Assembly: GCA_903853185.1 (NCBI GenBank)
Contig: CAINSX010000040.1
Coordinates: 1 to 21,034, forward strand
Direction of reading: 5' to 3'
DNA from: an uncultured Opitutia bacterium
GTDB lineage: Bacteria; Verrucomicrobiota; Verrucomicrobiia; Opitutales; UBA953
Length of the DNA stretch: 21,034 nucleotides
Below the pieces are notes generated by a model. It made no database searches. It was given only the letters and a program-made list of their open reading frames with translations, and was not told the DNA's origin. Position numbers and translations under genes: made by a program. Positions 8,775 through 17,045 of this stretch are shown piece by piece; position 1 is the stretch's first letter, and each line of letters opens with the position of its first letter.

Positions 8775-9286
8775 CAGGCGAAGCGACGCATGGCCACGCC
8801 GACCGTCGCGCAGATCTGTTCGGGCGAAAGGCTGATGCTGACGTGCAGGCACTTCTCCGTGGCGAGATTCGGACGCTCCAGCGTGGCGAGCTGACTACCG
8901 AGCAGTCCGGGAGGCATGAAGTGTCCCTTGCGCGCGTCGAGACGGGCCTGCAGGAGCTCCTGACTGCCGTCGAGGAAGATGAAGAAGAGCTCAGGGTCCC
9001 CTTCACGTAGGCGATCGCGATAGGTTTTCTTCAAGGCCGAGCACGTGACGACCATCGCTTCACCAGTGGCCTTACCCTCGGCGAGACGGGCGGCCATCGC
9101 GGCCAGCCAGCCGGCACGATCCTCGTCGGTCAACGGCGTACCCGCGCTCATCTTGGCGATGTTGGACGGCGGATGAAATCCGTCGGCCTCGATCTGCGTG
9201 GCGCCGGTGCGCTGCGCATACATCTCCGCCACGGTGCTCTTACCGCAACCGGAGACGCCCATGAAGACGAGGTTCGGGTGCGCCAT
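8774..9286 (-). CDS. gntK: Gluconokinase
   Basis: This 170-aa protein phosphorylates D-gluconate to 6-phosphogluconate with ATP, feeding the pentose phosphate or Entner-Doudoroff route in the cytoplasm. The length is typical for the small GntK/IdnK family. Walker A GVSGCGKST is at 10-18. The substrate-side signature ADGFHPPSNIAKMSAGTPL is at about 34-52, followed by the TDEDRAGWL segment. CSALKKTYRDRLR and the lid-region GHFMPPGLLGSQLATLE are also conserved. It begins 6 bases after the stop of the Gfo/Idh oxidoreductase gene, so the two are almost certainly cotranscribed and may act in one sugar-acid pathway. The related shikimate kinase family is ruled out by the HPPSN and GHFMPP motifs. Confidence 0.93.
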   Translation of the reverse strand: MAHPNLVFMGVSGCGKSTVAEMYAQRTGATQIEADGFHPPSNIAKMSAGTPLTDEDRAGWLAAMAARLAEGKATGEAMVVTCSALKKTYRDRLREGDPELFFIFLDGSQELLQARLDARKGHFMPPGLLGSQLATLERPNLATEKCLHVSISLSPEQICATVGVAMRRFA

Positions 9287-9292
9287 GGCCGT

Positions 9293-10372
9293 TCAGAGGT
9301 TGATCGTGCGGCCTTCGCGGAACGACTGGTCCGCCGCGGCGACGATGCGCATCGAGTTCACGGCGTCATCCATGTGCGCAGTGAGGTCGAGGTCTTCGCG
9401 GATGGCCTTTTCAAAATACGCCTGCTCGCGCTCGCACAAGCCATCATGACCGGGATCGGCGTCCGTCGGCACGATCTCGTCGGGCTTGGTGAACTTACCG
9501 TCAGCGCCAAGCTGGGAAGAATGCACCTTCAGGGCCTGGGCGGCGGAGTGTGAATCAACATCGGCGGAATTACCCGCCTGCGAAGCCTTGCCGGCGACGA
9601 TGGAGACGCAGCCCTTCGGCCCGATTACGTCTTTCACGAAGAAAGCCTCCTCGGACATCATCGGCCCCCAGCCGGCCTCGTACCAACCCACGGAGCCGTC
9701 GGCGAAGGTGACCTGCAGCTGGCCGTAATTGACCATGCCCGCCGGGAGTTCGTCGGACAGACGCGCGCCGATGCCGGAGACGCGCACAGGACGGCTACCG
9801 GTCATCAGGCACATCACGTCGACGTAATGGACCCCGCAATCGACGATCGGACTGCAGGTCTGCATCAGAGACTTATGGGTCTTCCACATGTCGCCGTAAC
9901 TCTGCTGGTTGAGATTCATGCGCATGACGAGCGGCTTACCGAGCGTCTGCACGGTCTTGATGAACTGGGTCCAGGCCGGGTGATGGCGAAGGATGTAGCC
10001 GATGACGACCTTGCGCTTCACTTCCTTGGCCTTGGCGACGATCTGCTCGGCCTCGGCGACGGTGACAGCGAGCGGCTTCTCGACGAAGACGTGGCACCCG
10101 GCCGCGAGGGCGGCGACGGCATATTCGGCATGCGTGTCAGGGTAGCTGGAAATCGAGACCGCATCGGGCTTCGTGGCCTGAAGCGCAGCATGGAAGTCGC
10201 CGAACTCCGCATAACCGCCACCGAGCTCGGCGTTAAGCTTGGCGCGGGAGTCGGCGGAGCGCGTCACGAGACCGACGATCTGAAAGCCGGGCAGCTTATG
10301 GTAAGCGAGGGCGTGCGAACGGCCCATGTGGCCGGCACCGACGCAAAGGACACGGATAGGGGACTTGCTCAT
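9293..10372 (-). CDS. Gfo/Idh/MocA family NAD(P)-dependent oxidoreductase
   Basis: This 359-aa protein has an N-terminal Rossmann fold with the dinucleotide loop VGAGHMG (11-17), the family EKP triad at 98-100 (the lysine contacts cofactor and substrate), and the active-site motif DCGVHYVD (178-185), which supplies the likely catalytic His182. No signal peptide is seen, so it should be cytoplasmic. Such enzymes oxidise or reduce hydroxyl groups of sugars, inositols or sugar acids; the substrate cannot be read from sequence. It sits between a sulfatase and a gluconokinase on the same strand, with an exported ThuA protein opposite. ThuA and a Gfo/Idh enzyme (ThuB) also pair in rhizobial disaccharide use, so 3-keto-sugar chemistry is one reasonable hypothesis. 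Confidence 0.92.
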   Translation of the reverse strand: MSKSPIRVLCVGAGHMGRSHALAYHKLPGFQIVGLVTRSADSRAKLNAELGGGYAEFGDFHAALQATKPDAVSISSYPDTHAEYAVAALAAGCHVFVEKPLAVTVAEAEQIVAKAKEVKRKVVIGYILRHHPAWTQFIKTVQTLGKPLVMRMNLNQQSYGDMWKTHKSLMQTCSPIVDCGVHYVDVMCLMTGSRPVRVSGIGARLSDELPAGMVNYGQLQVTFADGSVGWYEAGWGPMMSEEAFFVKDVIGPKGCVSIVAGKASQAGNSADVDSHSAAQALKVHSSQLGADGKFTKPDEIVPTDADPGHDGLCEREQAYFEKAIREDLDLTAHMDDAVNSMRIVAAADQSFREGRTINL

Positions 10373-10432
10373 GCGCCGAGCATCACCCTTCCGCTCTCCG
10401 CTTCAAGTCGGGAGAAGGCGTCACCTTGAGAT

Positions 10433-10446
10433 TAATCGACCGATTA
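10433..10446. repeat. Short palindrome at the sulfatase stop codon
   Basis: TAATCG (10433-10438) and CGATTA (10441-10446) form a perfect inverted repeat with a 2-base centre, overlapping the stop codon of the sulfatase. The stem is AT-rich with almost no loop and no T-tract, so it looks more like a protein-binding dyad than a terminator. It lies in the 71-base gap before the Gfo/Idh gene. Confidence 0.3.
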
Positions 10447-12021
10447 GTTCGGTAACGGCTGGCCGACGCCCTTGGCCTTCTGCGCATCGAGCAAGGCCTT
10501 GAGCCGTGCGACGATCTCAGGGTGCTCCTTGGCGACGTTGTTGCGTTCGCCTGGGTCGTTCTGCAGGTCGAACAGACGCGGACCGGACTGATCGCGACTA
10601 TCGCTGGCCTGATCGGATTCGGAACCGAGCAAAGCGACGAGCGGGCCCTGGGCCTTCTTGCCCTTACCGGGAGCGCCGACGCCGGAAATAAACTTCCAGC
10701 GCACGTCGCGGATGGAAAGCTGATTGCCCTGCGTGCTCGAGATCAGGGTCTCGCGGCCGGCACCTCCCGTGAGGGCAGCGGAAGTGTCGACGGAATCCAG
10801 TTTGAGGAAATCGGCGGGGTCGCCGCCGGCGACCTTCGTGAAGACCGCGGGGAGGTCGACCTGCGACATCAGGGCGTCGGAGACCTGGCCGACGGGCGTA
10901 TGGCCGGGCCAGCGGGCGATGAAGCCGACACGCGTGCCGCCTTCGAGGATGCTGTATTTGCCGCCGCGGAAAGGCCCGGCGGGCGTATGGCCGGCCTGCT
11001 TGTTCAGTTCAACGGCCTTATCCTTATAACCGTCGTCGAGCACCGGACCGTTGTCGGAAGAATAGATGACGAGCGTGTTCTCGGCGAGGCCGTGCTTGTC
11101 GAGCTCGGCGAGGATGCGGCCGGCCTGATCGTCGAACGCCACCACGGCATCGCCGCGCGGCCCCAACGGGGTCTTGCCGGCGTAGCGCGGATTATGCACG
11201 CGCGGCACATGGTTCTCATGCGAGGCGTAATAGAGCAAGAAAGGTTTGTCCTTGTTACGCGCGATGAAGCCGCAGGCTTTGTCGCAGAACGTGTCGCCCA
11301 TCGTCTCGTCGTTCCAGAGCGCCGACTTGCCACCCTTCATCCAGCCGATGCGGCCGACGCCGTTGACGAGGGCCATGTTATGTCCATGCGACCAATCCAT
11401 CTTCAGCTTCGCACGTTCGGCATCGGTGGTCAGGTCGGGGTCGCCCGGGTAAGCCTGCTTATAGCTGACTTCGATCGGGTCCTTGGGGTCGAGGCCGACG
11501 ACCGAGCCGTCCTCGACGAAGACTGTCGGCACGCGATCGCCGGTGGCGGCCATGATGAAGGAGTAAGTGAAGCCGATCTGGTTAGGCGACGGGTCGATCT
11601 TCTGGTTCCAGTTCACGTCGCCCGAGCCGAGGCCGAGGTGCCACTTACCGACCACGCCGGTGGCGTAACCCAGTTTGGCGAGACTGGCGGCCATCGTCGG
11701 ACGGCCGGGCTTGATGATGAGGCGCGCGTCGCCGGGCAGGACGCCGGTCCCCTGACGACGCCAGGCGTATTCGCCGGTCAGCAAGGAGTAACGCGAGGGT
11801 GTGCAAGTGGCGGAAGTGCAATAGCCCGCGGTGAAGCGCGTCCCCTGCGTCGCAAGTTTATCGAGATTCGGGGTCTGGATGACCTTGGAGCCGTAGCAAC
11901 TCAGATCGCCCCAGCCGATGTCGTCTGAGTAGAGCAGGACGATATTGGGCGGGCGCTTATCCGCCGCGAAGACGAAGAGAGTACAAGCCAAGGCAACCAG
12001 GGGCAGGAGGCGCATGGCCAT
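10444..12021 (-). CDS. Exported type I (formylglycine-dependent) sulfatase
   Basis: This 525-aa protein of the arylsulfatase family (PF00884) hydrolyses sulfate esters, probably on a glycan. A short signal peptide covers about residues 1-20. The metal-binding DD is at 33-34. The formylglycine signature CTPSR is at 73-77, so Cys73 would be converted to formylglycine. GKWHLG at 125-130 supplies Lys126 and His128, and SDNG (Asp323, Asn324) plus FRGGKYSILEGGTRVG complete the active site. Start choice: ATG at 12021 is immediately preceded by AGAAG with no spacer, whereas the in-frame ATG at 12015 has that AGAAG 6 bases upstream and gives MRLLPL, so 12015 may be the true start. No maturase is in the window. 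It heads a minus-strand group with the oxidoreductase and gluconokinase. The substrate class cannot be assigned by eye. Confidence 0.93.
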   Translation of the reverse strand: MAMRLLPLVALACTLFVFAADKRPPNIVLLYSDDIGWGDLSCYGSKVIQTPNLDKLATQGTRFTAGYCTSATCTPSRYSLLTGEYAWRRQGTGVLPGDARLIIKPGRPTMAASLAKLGYATGVVGKWHLGLGSGDVNWNQKIDPSPNQIGFTYSFIMAATGDRVPTVFVEDGSVVGLDPKDPIEVSYKQAYPGDPDLTTDAERAKLKMDWSHGHNMALVNGVGRIGWMKGGKSALWNDETMGDTFCDKACGFIARNKDKPFLLYYASHENHVPRVHNPRYAGKTPLGPRGDAVVAFDDQAGRILAELDKHGLAENTLVIYSSDNGPVLDDGYKDKAVELNKQAGHTPAGPFRGGKYSILEGGTRVGFIARWPGHTPVGQVSDALMSQVDLPAVFTKVAGGDPADFLKLDSVDTSAALTGGAGRETLISSTQGNQLSIRDVRWKFISGVGAPGKGKKAQGPLVALLGSESDQASDSRDQSGPRLFDLQNDPGERNNVAKEHPEIVARLKALLDAQKAKGVGQPLPN

Positions 12022-12107
12022 CTTCTAGGCCTATGGCCGAAGGAAATAAAGCCATGAGATGGGGAGCGGCACCCCTTGCTTGCCAAATGAGCCTTTAACG
12101 CCCAATC

Positions 12108-12113
12108 AGAAGG
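12108..12113 (+). promoter_or_regulatory. Shine-Dalgarno sequence that sets the dapF start
   Basis: AGAAGG lies 5 bases before the ATG at 12119. It favours that start over the in-frame upstream codon at 12059, and the conserved DapF N-terminus begins at the same ATG. Confidence 0.7.
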
Positions 12114-12118
12114 CGAAC

Positions 12119-12973
12119 ATGCGTTTCGCGAAATACCACGCCCTCGGCAACGACTACCTCGTCCTTGAGCCCAAGGACTGCCCTACCCTCTTTTCGCCCG
12201 ATGCCATCCGCAAGGTCTGCCACCGTCACTTCGGTCTGGGCTCGGACGGCATCCTGTACGGCCCAATCGAACGCACTGACGGTACCTTCGGTCTGCGCAT
12301 CCTTAACCCCGACGGTTCCGAGGCCGAAAAGTCTGGTAACGGTATCCGTATCTTTTGCCGCCACCTCCTCGAGACCAAGCGCATCCAAGAAGGCCATGAG
12401 TTCCGCCTGCATACCATCGGCGGCATCGTCCGCTGCGAAGTCTTCGAAGGCGGCAACCGCATCCGCGTCGAGATGGGCAAGGTCTCCTTCCGCGCGCCCG
12501 TCATCCCACACGTCGGCGCTGACCGCGAAGTCCTCGGCGAAGAAATCACCGTCCTCGGCAAGACCTTCAAGTATTGGGCCGCCACCGTCGGCAACCCGCA
12601 CTGCGTGATCCCGGTCGACGAGCTCACGCCCGATCTCGCCAAGACCTACGGACCGCACCTTGAGGTGCATCCGAATTTCCCGAACCGCACCAACGTCCAG
12701 TTCATGAAGATCATCGACCGCAAGAACGTGCGGATCGAGATTTGGGAACGCGGCGCCGGCTACACGATGGCCTCGGGCTCCTCCTCTTCGGCTTCGGCCG
12801 CCGTGGCCCGTAAAATGGGCCTAGTTGACGCAGATTTGACGGTAAATATGCCAGGAGGTCAGATTATCATTGGCATCGGCGATGATTATTCCATCGTGAT
12901 GACAGGCCCGACGACCCCCGTAGGCATCTTCGAGATGCACCCAGGAGTCCCGGTCCAAGACGTCGCCGTCTAG
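12119..12973 (+). CDS. dapF: Diaminopimelate epimerase homologue with both catalytic cysteines replaced by serine
   Basis: DapF interconverts LL- and meso-diaminopimelate for lysine and peptidoglycan synthesis. This 284-aa protein has the normal length and fold signatures: GND at 10-12, NPDGSE at 63-68, GNPH at 158-161 and WERGAG ending at 214, with Glu210 and Arg211 matching substrate-binding residues. The two-base mechanism uses a cysteine in CGNG and another in ACG. Here the first reads KSGNG with Ser72 (TCT) and the second reads ASGSSSS with Ser219 (TCG), and the usual Glu of GAGET is Tyr215. The sequence is otherwise intact and shows no sign of decay. It may be a serine-type subfamily that still epimerises DAP, or an enzyme for another substrate or an elimination reaction. 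A canonical DapF could exist elsewhere in the genome. It diverges from the sulfatase and is followed by the SNF2 gene after 77 bases. Confidence 0.85.
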   Translation: MRFAKYHALGNDYLVLEPKDCPTLFSPDAIRKVCHRHFGLGSDGILYGPIERTDGTFGLRILNPDGSEAEKSGNGIRIFCRHLLETKRIQEGHEFRLHTIGGIVRCEVFEGGNRIRVEMGKVSFRAPVIPHVGADREVLGEEITVLGKTFKYWAATVGNPHCVIPVDELTPDLAKTYGPHLEVHPNFPNRTNVQFMKIIDRKNVRIEIWERGAGYTMASGSSSSASAAVARKMGLVDADLTVNMPGGQIIIGIGDDYSIVMTGPTTPVGIFEMHPGVPVQDVAV

Positions 12974-13050
12974 GCGAACCGTCTTCCCACTAGGTTTTTC
13001 CTCCTTTGGCGCGTCCTTTCGGACGACGCTTTTCACCGCACACCCTCACC

Positions 13051-15993
13051 ATGGCGCCGCGTCAGCCGTTGCCCAACATCTCCGAAGACGATCTCGTCGA
13101 CCTCGCTGGCGGTGCGACCGTGCTCCTCGCCAAGGAGCTCGTGGCCAAGGGTAAGGTAAAGAAAGCCCTCTGGACGCCCCCGGTCGCGGAAGCCCTCGTC
13201 GACGACGGCACCGAATCCCGCGAAGCCCGCTGGAACCTCCGCTCGATCACCTTCCAGCGCAACGAATGCGGCTGCGAAGTCTCTGTCGGTCGAAGAAAAC
13301 TCTGCGTACACTCCGTAGCGGCCTACCTCGTGCTCGCGACCAAAGAGGGGTATATGAAGCCCGAGACAATAGCGCCGCCCAAACCGGCCGCGCCGCCCGG
13401 CAAACCGGCGACAGCGACCACGACAAAAGAAAAGACGGCTGATACGAAGAAGGAAAAGTCAAAGGAAGCGGAGACGACCCCGGCAGGACCCCGGCTCAAA
13501 TCCCTCACCCTCTCGGAAAAACGCGGCACGCCCATCGAGGTGCGCTTCATCGTTCCGCCCAACATCGTCACCGCCGCCGCGCGCGACGAGATCATCTGCC
13601 GCCTCGAACTCCGTGTCGATGGCGCCCAGGTCGCCCCCGAGAACCTCGACCGCAGCAAGGCTTGGACCATCGAACCAGACACGGTCTTCTTCCTGGCGAT
13701 CCTCGAGAACCTCTGCCACGGCAAACTCCAGGGCATCCTCCCCCTCACCCGCCGCCACCTCCGCCAACTCCTCGCCATCGGTAAGGGCCTGAAGATTTTC
13801 CGGATGGCTAACGCGCCGGAAACCCCGCTGGCGTGGGACGGCGACCAGCTCGACAAGGTCCACGAACACCTCGACGAACCCGTCGCGACGCCGCAGACCA
13901 ATGCCGCCGGTGAAGCCCCCGACGACGGACCCGAGGAACAGGAAGTCCGCTCGCAGGAACGCGGCCGCGACGACCGCCCGTGGGTCGACGGCTCGATGAA
14001 GTGGCTGCGCATCCGCCTGCCCCAGCAGTCTTCCGGACCGGTCGCCGAACTCCGCGACGTCCTCCAGCGCAGCGGCTTTACGCTCGAGACCACCACGCGC
14101 GAGTGGTACCTCGCGGGCACGATTCAGGTGCTCAACTTCCTGGCCCGCCATCACAAGCTGCTGATGACGGACAACGGTGCGTTCTTCACGCACAACCTTT
14201 CGCACTCGCTCCGCAACGTCGACCTCGCCAAGGCGAAGTGCGATGCGTCCGAAGAGAACGATGGCTTCCGCTTCGCCATTGGCATCGACCCCGAAGGTAA
14301 GTCCCCGAAGGTCATCCAAGAGGCCCTCTCCAGTGGCCGCATGTTCTTCTACACCGACCTAGGTCCGCGCCTCATCACGCCGGAGCTGATGGAGTCGATC
14401 CGTAACGCCCAGCGACGCATCACCGGCGAATCCAAGCGCGACGTCGATCTCGACCTCAACCTTAAGCTCGGGTACGCCGACCTCGCCAGCGCCGACGCCA
14501 TCGCCGAGGAACTGCAGGCTGCCTTCGCCCCGCCCGAGACCTGGAGCAAGCGCTCGTCCGCGATTCGCAACCTTTCGAAGCTGCAGCCCGCGCCCATCCG
14601 TGAGGAACTCAGCAAGATGCTCCGCATCTACCAGCAGGTCGGCGTAGCCTGGCTCTGGCATATTCATAATAATTCACTCGGCGGCCTCCTCGCCGACGAG
14701 ATGGGCCTCGGTAAGACCGTGCAGGCCTTGGCGTTCATGGAAGCGTTACGCCAGCATCGCCCCGAAGACGGCCCCTGCCTCGTCGTCTGCCCCGCGTCGC
14801 TCGTCGAGAACTGGCGCCGCGAAGCCCGCCGCTTCACTCCTTCGCTCAAGGTCCTCGCCCACCACGGTCAGAATCGCTTCACCGCGCAGGAATACCTGCA
14901 GCGCTTCGATCTCGTCATCACCTCGTACGGCACGCTTTCCCGAGACATCGCGGCCTTCACCGCCGTGGCCTGGGGCGCAGCGATCTGCGACGAAGGCCAG
15001 AACATCAAGAACGCCCGCGCCCAGGCCGCCAAGGCGGTCAAGCAGCTCGTCGCGAAGGGCCGCTACATCCTCACCGGCACGCCGGTGGAGAACTCGCTCG
15101 AAGACCTCCGCTCGCTCTTCGGCTTCCTGATGCCGGGCTACCTGCCTAAACCCGAGGAACGGATCCAGGCCGAAGAACGCAAGTGGCACGACGACCGTCT
15201 CCTGCAGATGGCGGCGCCGTACATCCTCCGCCGCTCCAAGGTCGCGGTCGCCCCCGAGCTGCCCGCCAAGATCGAGCAAATCGTCTACTGCGATTTCGAG
15301 GACAACCAGAAGAAGATCTACGACGAGATCCTTGAGTCCACCCGTCAGGAGATTTTCGAGATGGAGATGGGCGGTGCCACGCAGGCCCGCATCCAGATGG
15401 CGGCCTTCAATCAGCTCCTCCGCCTCCGCCAGATTTGCGCCGACCCGCGCATCCTCGACCCGAAGATGGAAGAAGCCGACTCGGCGAAGTTGCAGGCCTT
15501 CCTCGAACTCGTCGAAGAGTCCAAGGATGCCGGCCATCGCATGCTGGTGTTCTCGACGTTCGTCACCGCGCTGCAGCTCCTCAAGAAAGCCCTCGAGGAC
15601 CGCGACGTCCCTTACTGCTACCTCGACGGCTCCACGAAGGACCGCCAAGGCGTCTGCGATACGTTCAATTCCACGCCCACCATCCCGGTCATGCTCATGT
15701 CACTCAAGGCAGGCGGCACGGGCCTTAACCTGACCGGCGCTGACACGGTCATCCACTTCGACCCGTGGTGGAACCCGGCCGCCGAAGCCCAGGCCACGGA
15801 CCGAGCCCACCGCATCGGCCAAACCCGCACCGTCACCAGCATCAAGCTGATCGCCGCCGGCACCATCGAAGAACGCGTCATGGAGCTCCAAAAGTCCAAG
15901 TCTGAGATGTTGCGTAAGCTCCTGACCGAATCAGACTCCGTCTCGTCCGGCCTCAGCCTTGACGTCATCAAGGACCTCCTCCGTAAGGACTAA
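13051..15993 (+). CDS. SWIM zinc-finger SNF2-family helicase
   Basis: The ATG at 13051 gives 980 aa; a TTG at 13006 in frame is less likely. A SWIM finger (C73-x-C75...C85-x-H87) opens the protein, followed by a Lys/Pro/Ala-rich linker at about 103-150 and a long bacterial SNF2-associated region. The two RecA-like lobes then carry Walker A DEMGLGKT ending at 556, motif II DEGQ (647-650) where DEAH or DEAQ is usual, GTPVENSLEDL, the LKAGGTGLNLTGAD motif, FDPWWNPA and motif VI QATDRAHRIGQ (914-924). The family consists of ATP-driven double-stranded DNA translocases; bacterial members probably remodel protein-DNA or transcription complexes, but their role is poorly known. No methylase or nuclease neighbours suggest a defence role. 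It precedes tatC by 4 bases and is probably cotranscribed with it. No Shine-Dalgarno sequence is evident. Confidence 0.92.
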   Translation: MAPRQPLPNISEDDLVDLAGGATVLLAKELVAKGKVKKALWTPPVAEALVDDGTESREARWNLRSITFQRNECGCEVSVGRRKLCVHSVAAYLVLATKEGYMKPETIAPPKPAAPPGKPATATTTKEKTADTKKEKSKEAETTPAGPRLKSLTLSEKRGTPIEVRFIVPPNIVTAAARDEIICRLELRVDGAQVAPENLDRSKAWTIEPDTVFFLAILENLCHGKLQGILPLTRRHLRQLLAIGKGLKIFRMANAPETPLAWDGDQLDKVHEHLDEPVATPQTNAAGEAPDDGPEEQEVRSQERGRDDRPWVDGSMKWLRIRLPQQSSGPVAELRDVLQRSGFTLETTTREWYLAGTIQVLNFLARHHKLLMTDNGAFFTHNLSHSLRNVDLAKAKCDASEENDGFRFAIGIDPEGKSPKVIQEALSSGRMFFYTDLGPRLITPELMESIRNAQRRITGESKRDVDLDLNLKLGYADLASADAIAEELQAAFAPPETWSKRSSAIRNLSKLQPAPIREELSKMLRIYQQVGVAWLWHIHNNSLGGLLADEMGLGKTVQALAFMEALRQHRPEDGPCLVVCPASLVENWRREARRFTPSLKVLAHHGQNRFTAQEYLQRFDLVITSYGTLSRDIAAFTAVAWGAAICDEGQNIKNARAQAAKAVKQLVAKGRYILTGTPVENSLEDLRSLFGFLMPGYLPKPEERIQAEERKWHDDRLLQMAAPYILRRSKVAVAPELPAKIEQIVYCDFEDNQKKIYDEILESTRQEIFEMEMGGATQARIQMAAFNQLLRLRQICADPRILDPKMEEADSAKLQAFLELVEESKDAGHRMLVFSTFVTALQLLKKALEDRDVPYCYLDGSTKDRQGVCDTFNSTPTIPVMLMSLKAGGTGLNLTGADTVIHFDPWWNPAAEAQATDRAHRIGQTRTVTSIKLIAAGTIEERVMELQKSKSEMLRKLLTESDSVSSGLSLDVIKDLLRKD
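15984..15989 (+). promoter_or_regulatory. Shine-Dalgarno sequence for tatC
   Basis: TAAGGA lies inside the last codons of the SNF2 gene, 8 bases before the ATG at 15998. It supports that start over the in-frame TTG at 15959 and the later ATG at 16040, and it suggests coupled translation of the two genes. Confidence 0.55.
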
Positions 15994-15997
15994 CCCC

Positions 15998-17041
15998 ATG
16001 CTTTCCACCCTCATTCGCCGCAATCGGCCCCGCAGCGAGATGTCCTTCCTCGAGCACATCGAGGATCTGCGTATCTCCCTGATGCGCGTGCTCGGCGTCT
16101 TCGCCATCGGCGTGGCCGTTGCCCTTATCTTTTATAAGGAGATCCCGGTCCTCCTCCAGCTCCCCTTGGAATGGGCCAAGCAGATCGACCCCGAAGGCAT
16201 GTCCCAGCCGTCCGTCCAAGGCGACCTACTCCTCCTGGGCTTCTTCTCGATTCCCTCCTGGCTAGTCAGCGTGCCGGCGATCTCGACCCAACTGCAGGAA
16301 ACGCAGTTCATGGGCGTATGGTCCGTACTGATGTACGCAGCGATTGCCGCTGGTATCGCCATCTCTTCCCCGGTCTTCCTGTACGAAGTCGTCCGCTTCG
16401 TCGGCCCGGCCCTCAATAAGAAGGAACGTCGCGGGCTCATTCCATTCTGTGCCGCCGGCCTCATTCTGTTTCTCATCGGAGCTGCCCTCGCCTTCTTCTG
16501 GCTCACGCCGATGTCCATCGTGGTCGTGCACCACGTCGCCCATGGCATGGATATCCGCATCAACTGGCAGGCCTCCGACTACTACTCGCTGGTGGTGATG
16601 ATGTCCTTGCTGACCGGACTGTGCTTCCAGTTCCCGTTGGCGCTCATCATCATCATGTGGCTGGAAATCGTCCGCCCGATGACGCTCCTGAAGTCTTGGA
16701 GGGGCATGTTCGCCGGCATCACCATCGGGGCCATCTTGATCACGCCGATCGGCGACTTCATCTCACTCGCCATCCTGGTCGCCGCGCTCTTCGGGCTCTA
16801 CCTGATCGCAATCTTCGTTGGCTCGGTGATCGTGCGCCGCAAACGCATCGCCCGCGGCGACAAGCCGAACCCGGAAGATGACGACCTGCCGGACGAGGAC
16901 GACGACGAGGACGATGATGCGGACGACGACTCCCGCCCTAAGCGCCATAAGCCGGTGACCCCTTCCGACAGCAGCCCGGCTCCGGCCAAGCCTAAGTCCA
17001 CGCCTCCGCCTGCCGAAGGCGACCTTTCCTCCCTCGACTAA
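15998..17041 (+). CDS. tatC: Twin-arginine translocase subunit TatC with an acidic C-terminal tail
   Basis: TatC is the membrane receptor for twin-arginine signal peptides. From the ATG at 15998 it has 347 aa, longer than the usual 240-280. The conserved cytoplasmic N-terminus SFLEHIEDLR is at 16-25. Hydrophobic segments lie at about 31-46, 105-128, 147-170, 195-220, 237-250 and 254-280, giving the expected six. PALNKKERR (137-145), CFQFPL (209-214) and ITPIGD (248-253) match TatC landmarks. Two features are unusual. The first external loop is long (about 47-104), with a semi-hydrophobic stretch at 77-93. The C-terminus after 281 is a hydrophilic tail with a run of Asp/Glu (293-311) and a Pro/Lys-rich end. 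No tatA or tatB is next to it. The window's DUF1552 protein is a likely substrate. Confidence 0.92.
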   Translation: MLSTLIRRNRPRSEMSFLEHIEDLRISLMRVLGVFAIGVAVALIFYKEIPVLLQLPLEWAKQIDPEGMSQPSVQGDLLLLGFFSIPSWLVSVPAISTQLQETQFMGVWSVLMYAAIAAGIAISSPVFLYEVVRFVGPALNKKERRGLIPFCAAGLILFLIGAALAFFWLTPMSIVVVHHVAHGMDIRINWQASDYYSLVVMMSLLTGLCFQFPLALIIIMWLEIVRPMTLLKSWRGMFAGITIGAILITPIGDFISLAILVAALFGLYLIAIFVGSVIVRRKRIARGDKPNPEDDDLPDEDDDEDDDADDDSRPKRHKPVTPSDSSPAPAKPKSTPPPAEGDLSSLD

Positions 17042-17045
17042 TCCC

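Noticed and set aside
10373..10386. Tiny ORF (ATG CTC GGC GCA TGA) overlapping the start of the Gfo/Idh gene by ATGA
   Set aside because: At four codons it could easily be chance, and the GGAAGG is badly placed to distinguish it from ordinary leader sequence.
10522..11928. Open frame of 468 codons on the plus strand
   Set aside because: It is antisense to the sulfatase, has no recognisable domain, and its composition matches a shadow frame.
12059..12118. Upstream extension of dapF by 20 codons
   Set aside because: A good AGAAGG precedes the ATG at 12119 and the family's N-terminus starts there.
12974..13050. Possible terminator after dapF
   Set aside because: AACC and GGTT with a 12-base loop before TTTTT make only a 4-bp stem, which is too weak to call.
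13459..14319. Minus-strand open frame of 286 codons
   Set aside because: It is antisense to the SNF2 helicase gene, whose frame continues through this stretch into conserved motifs.
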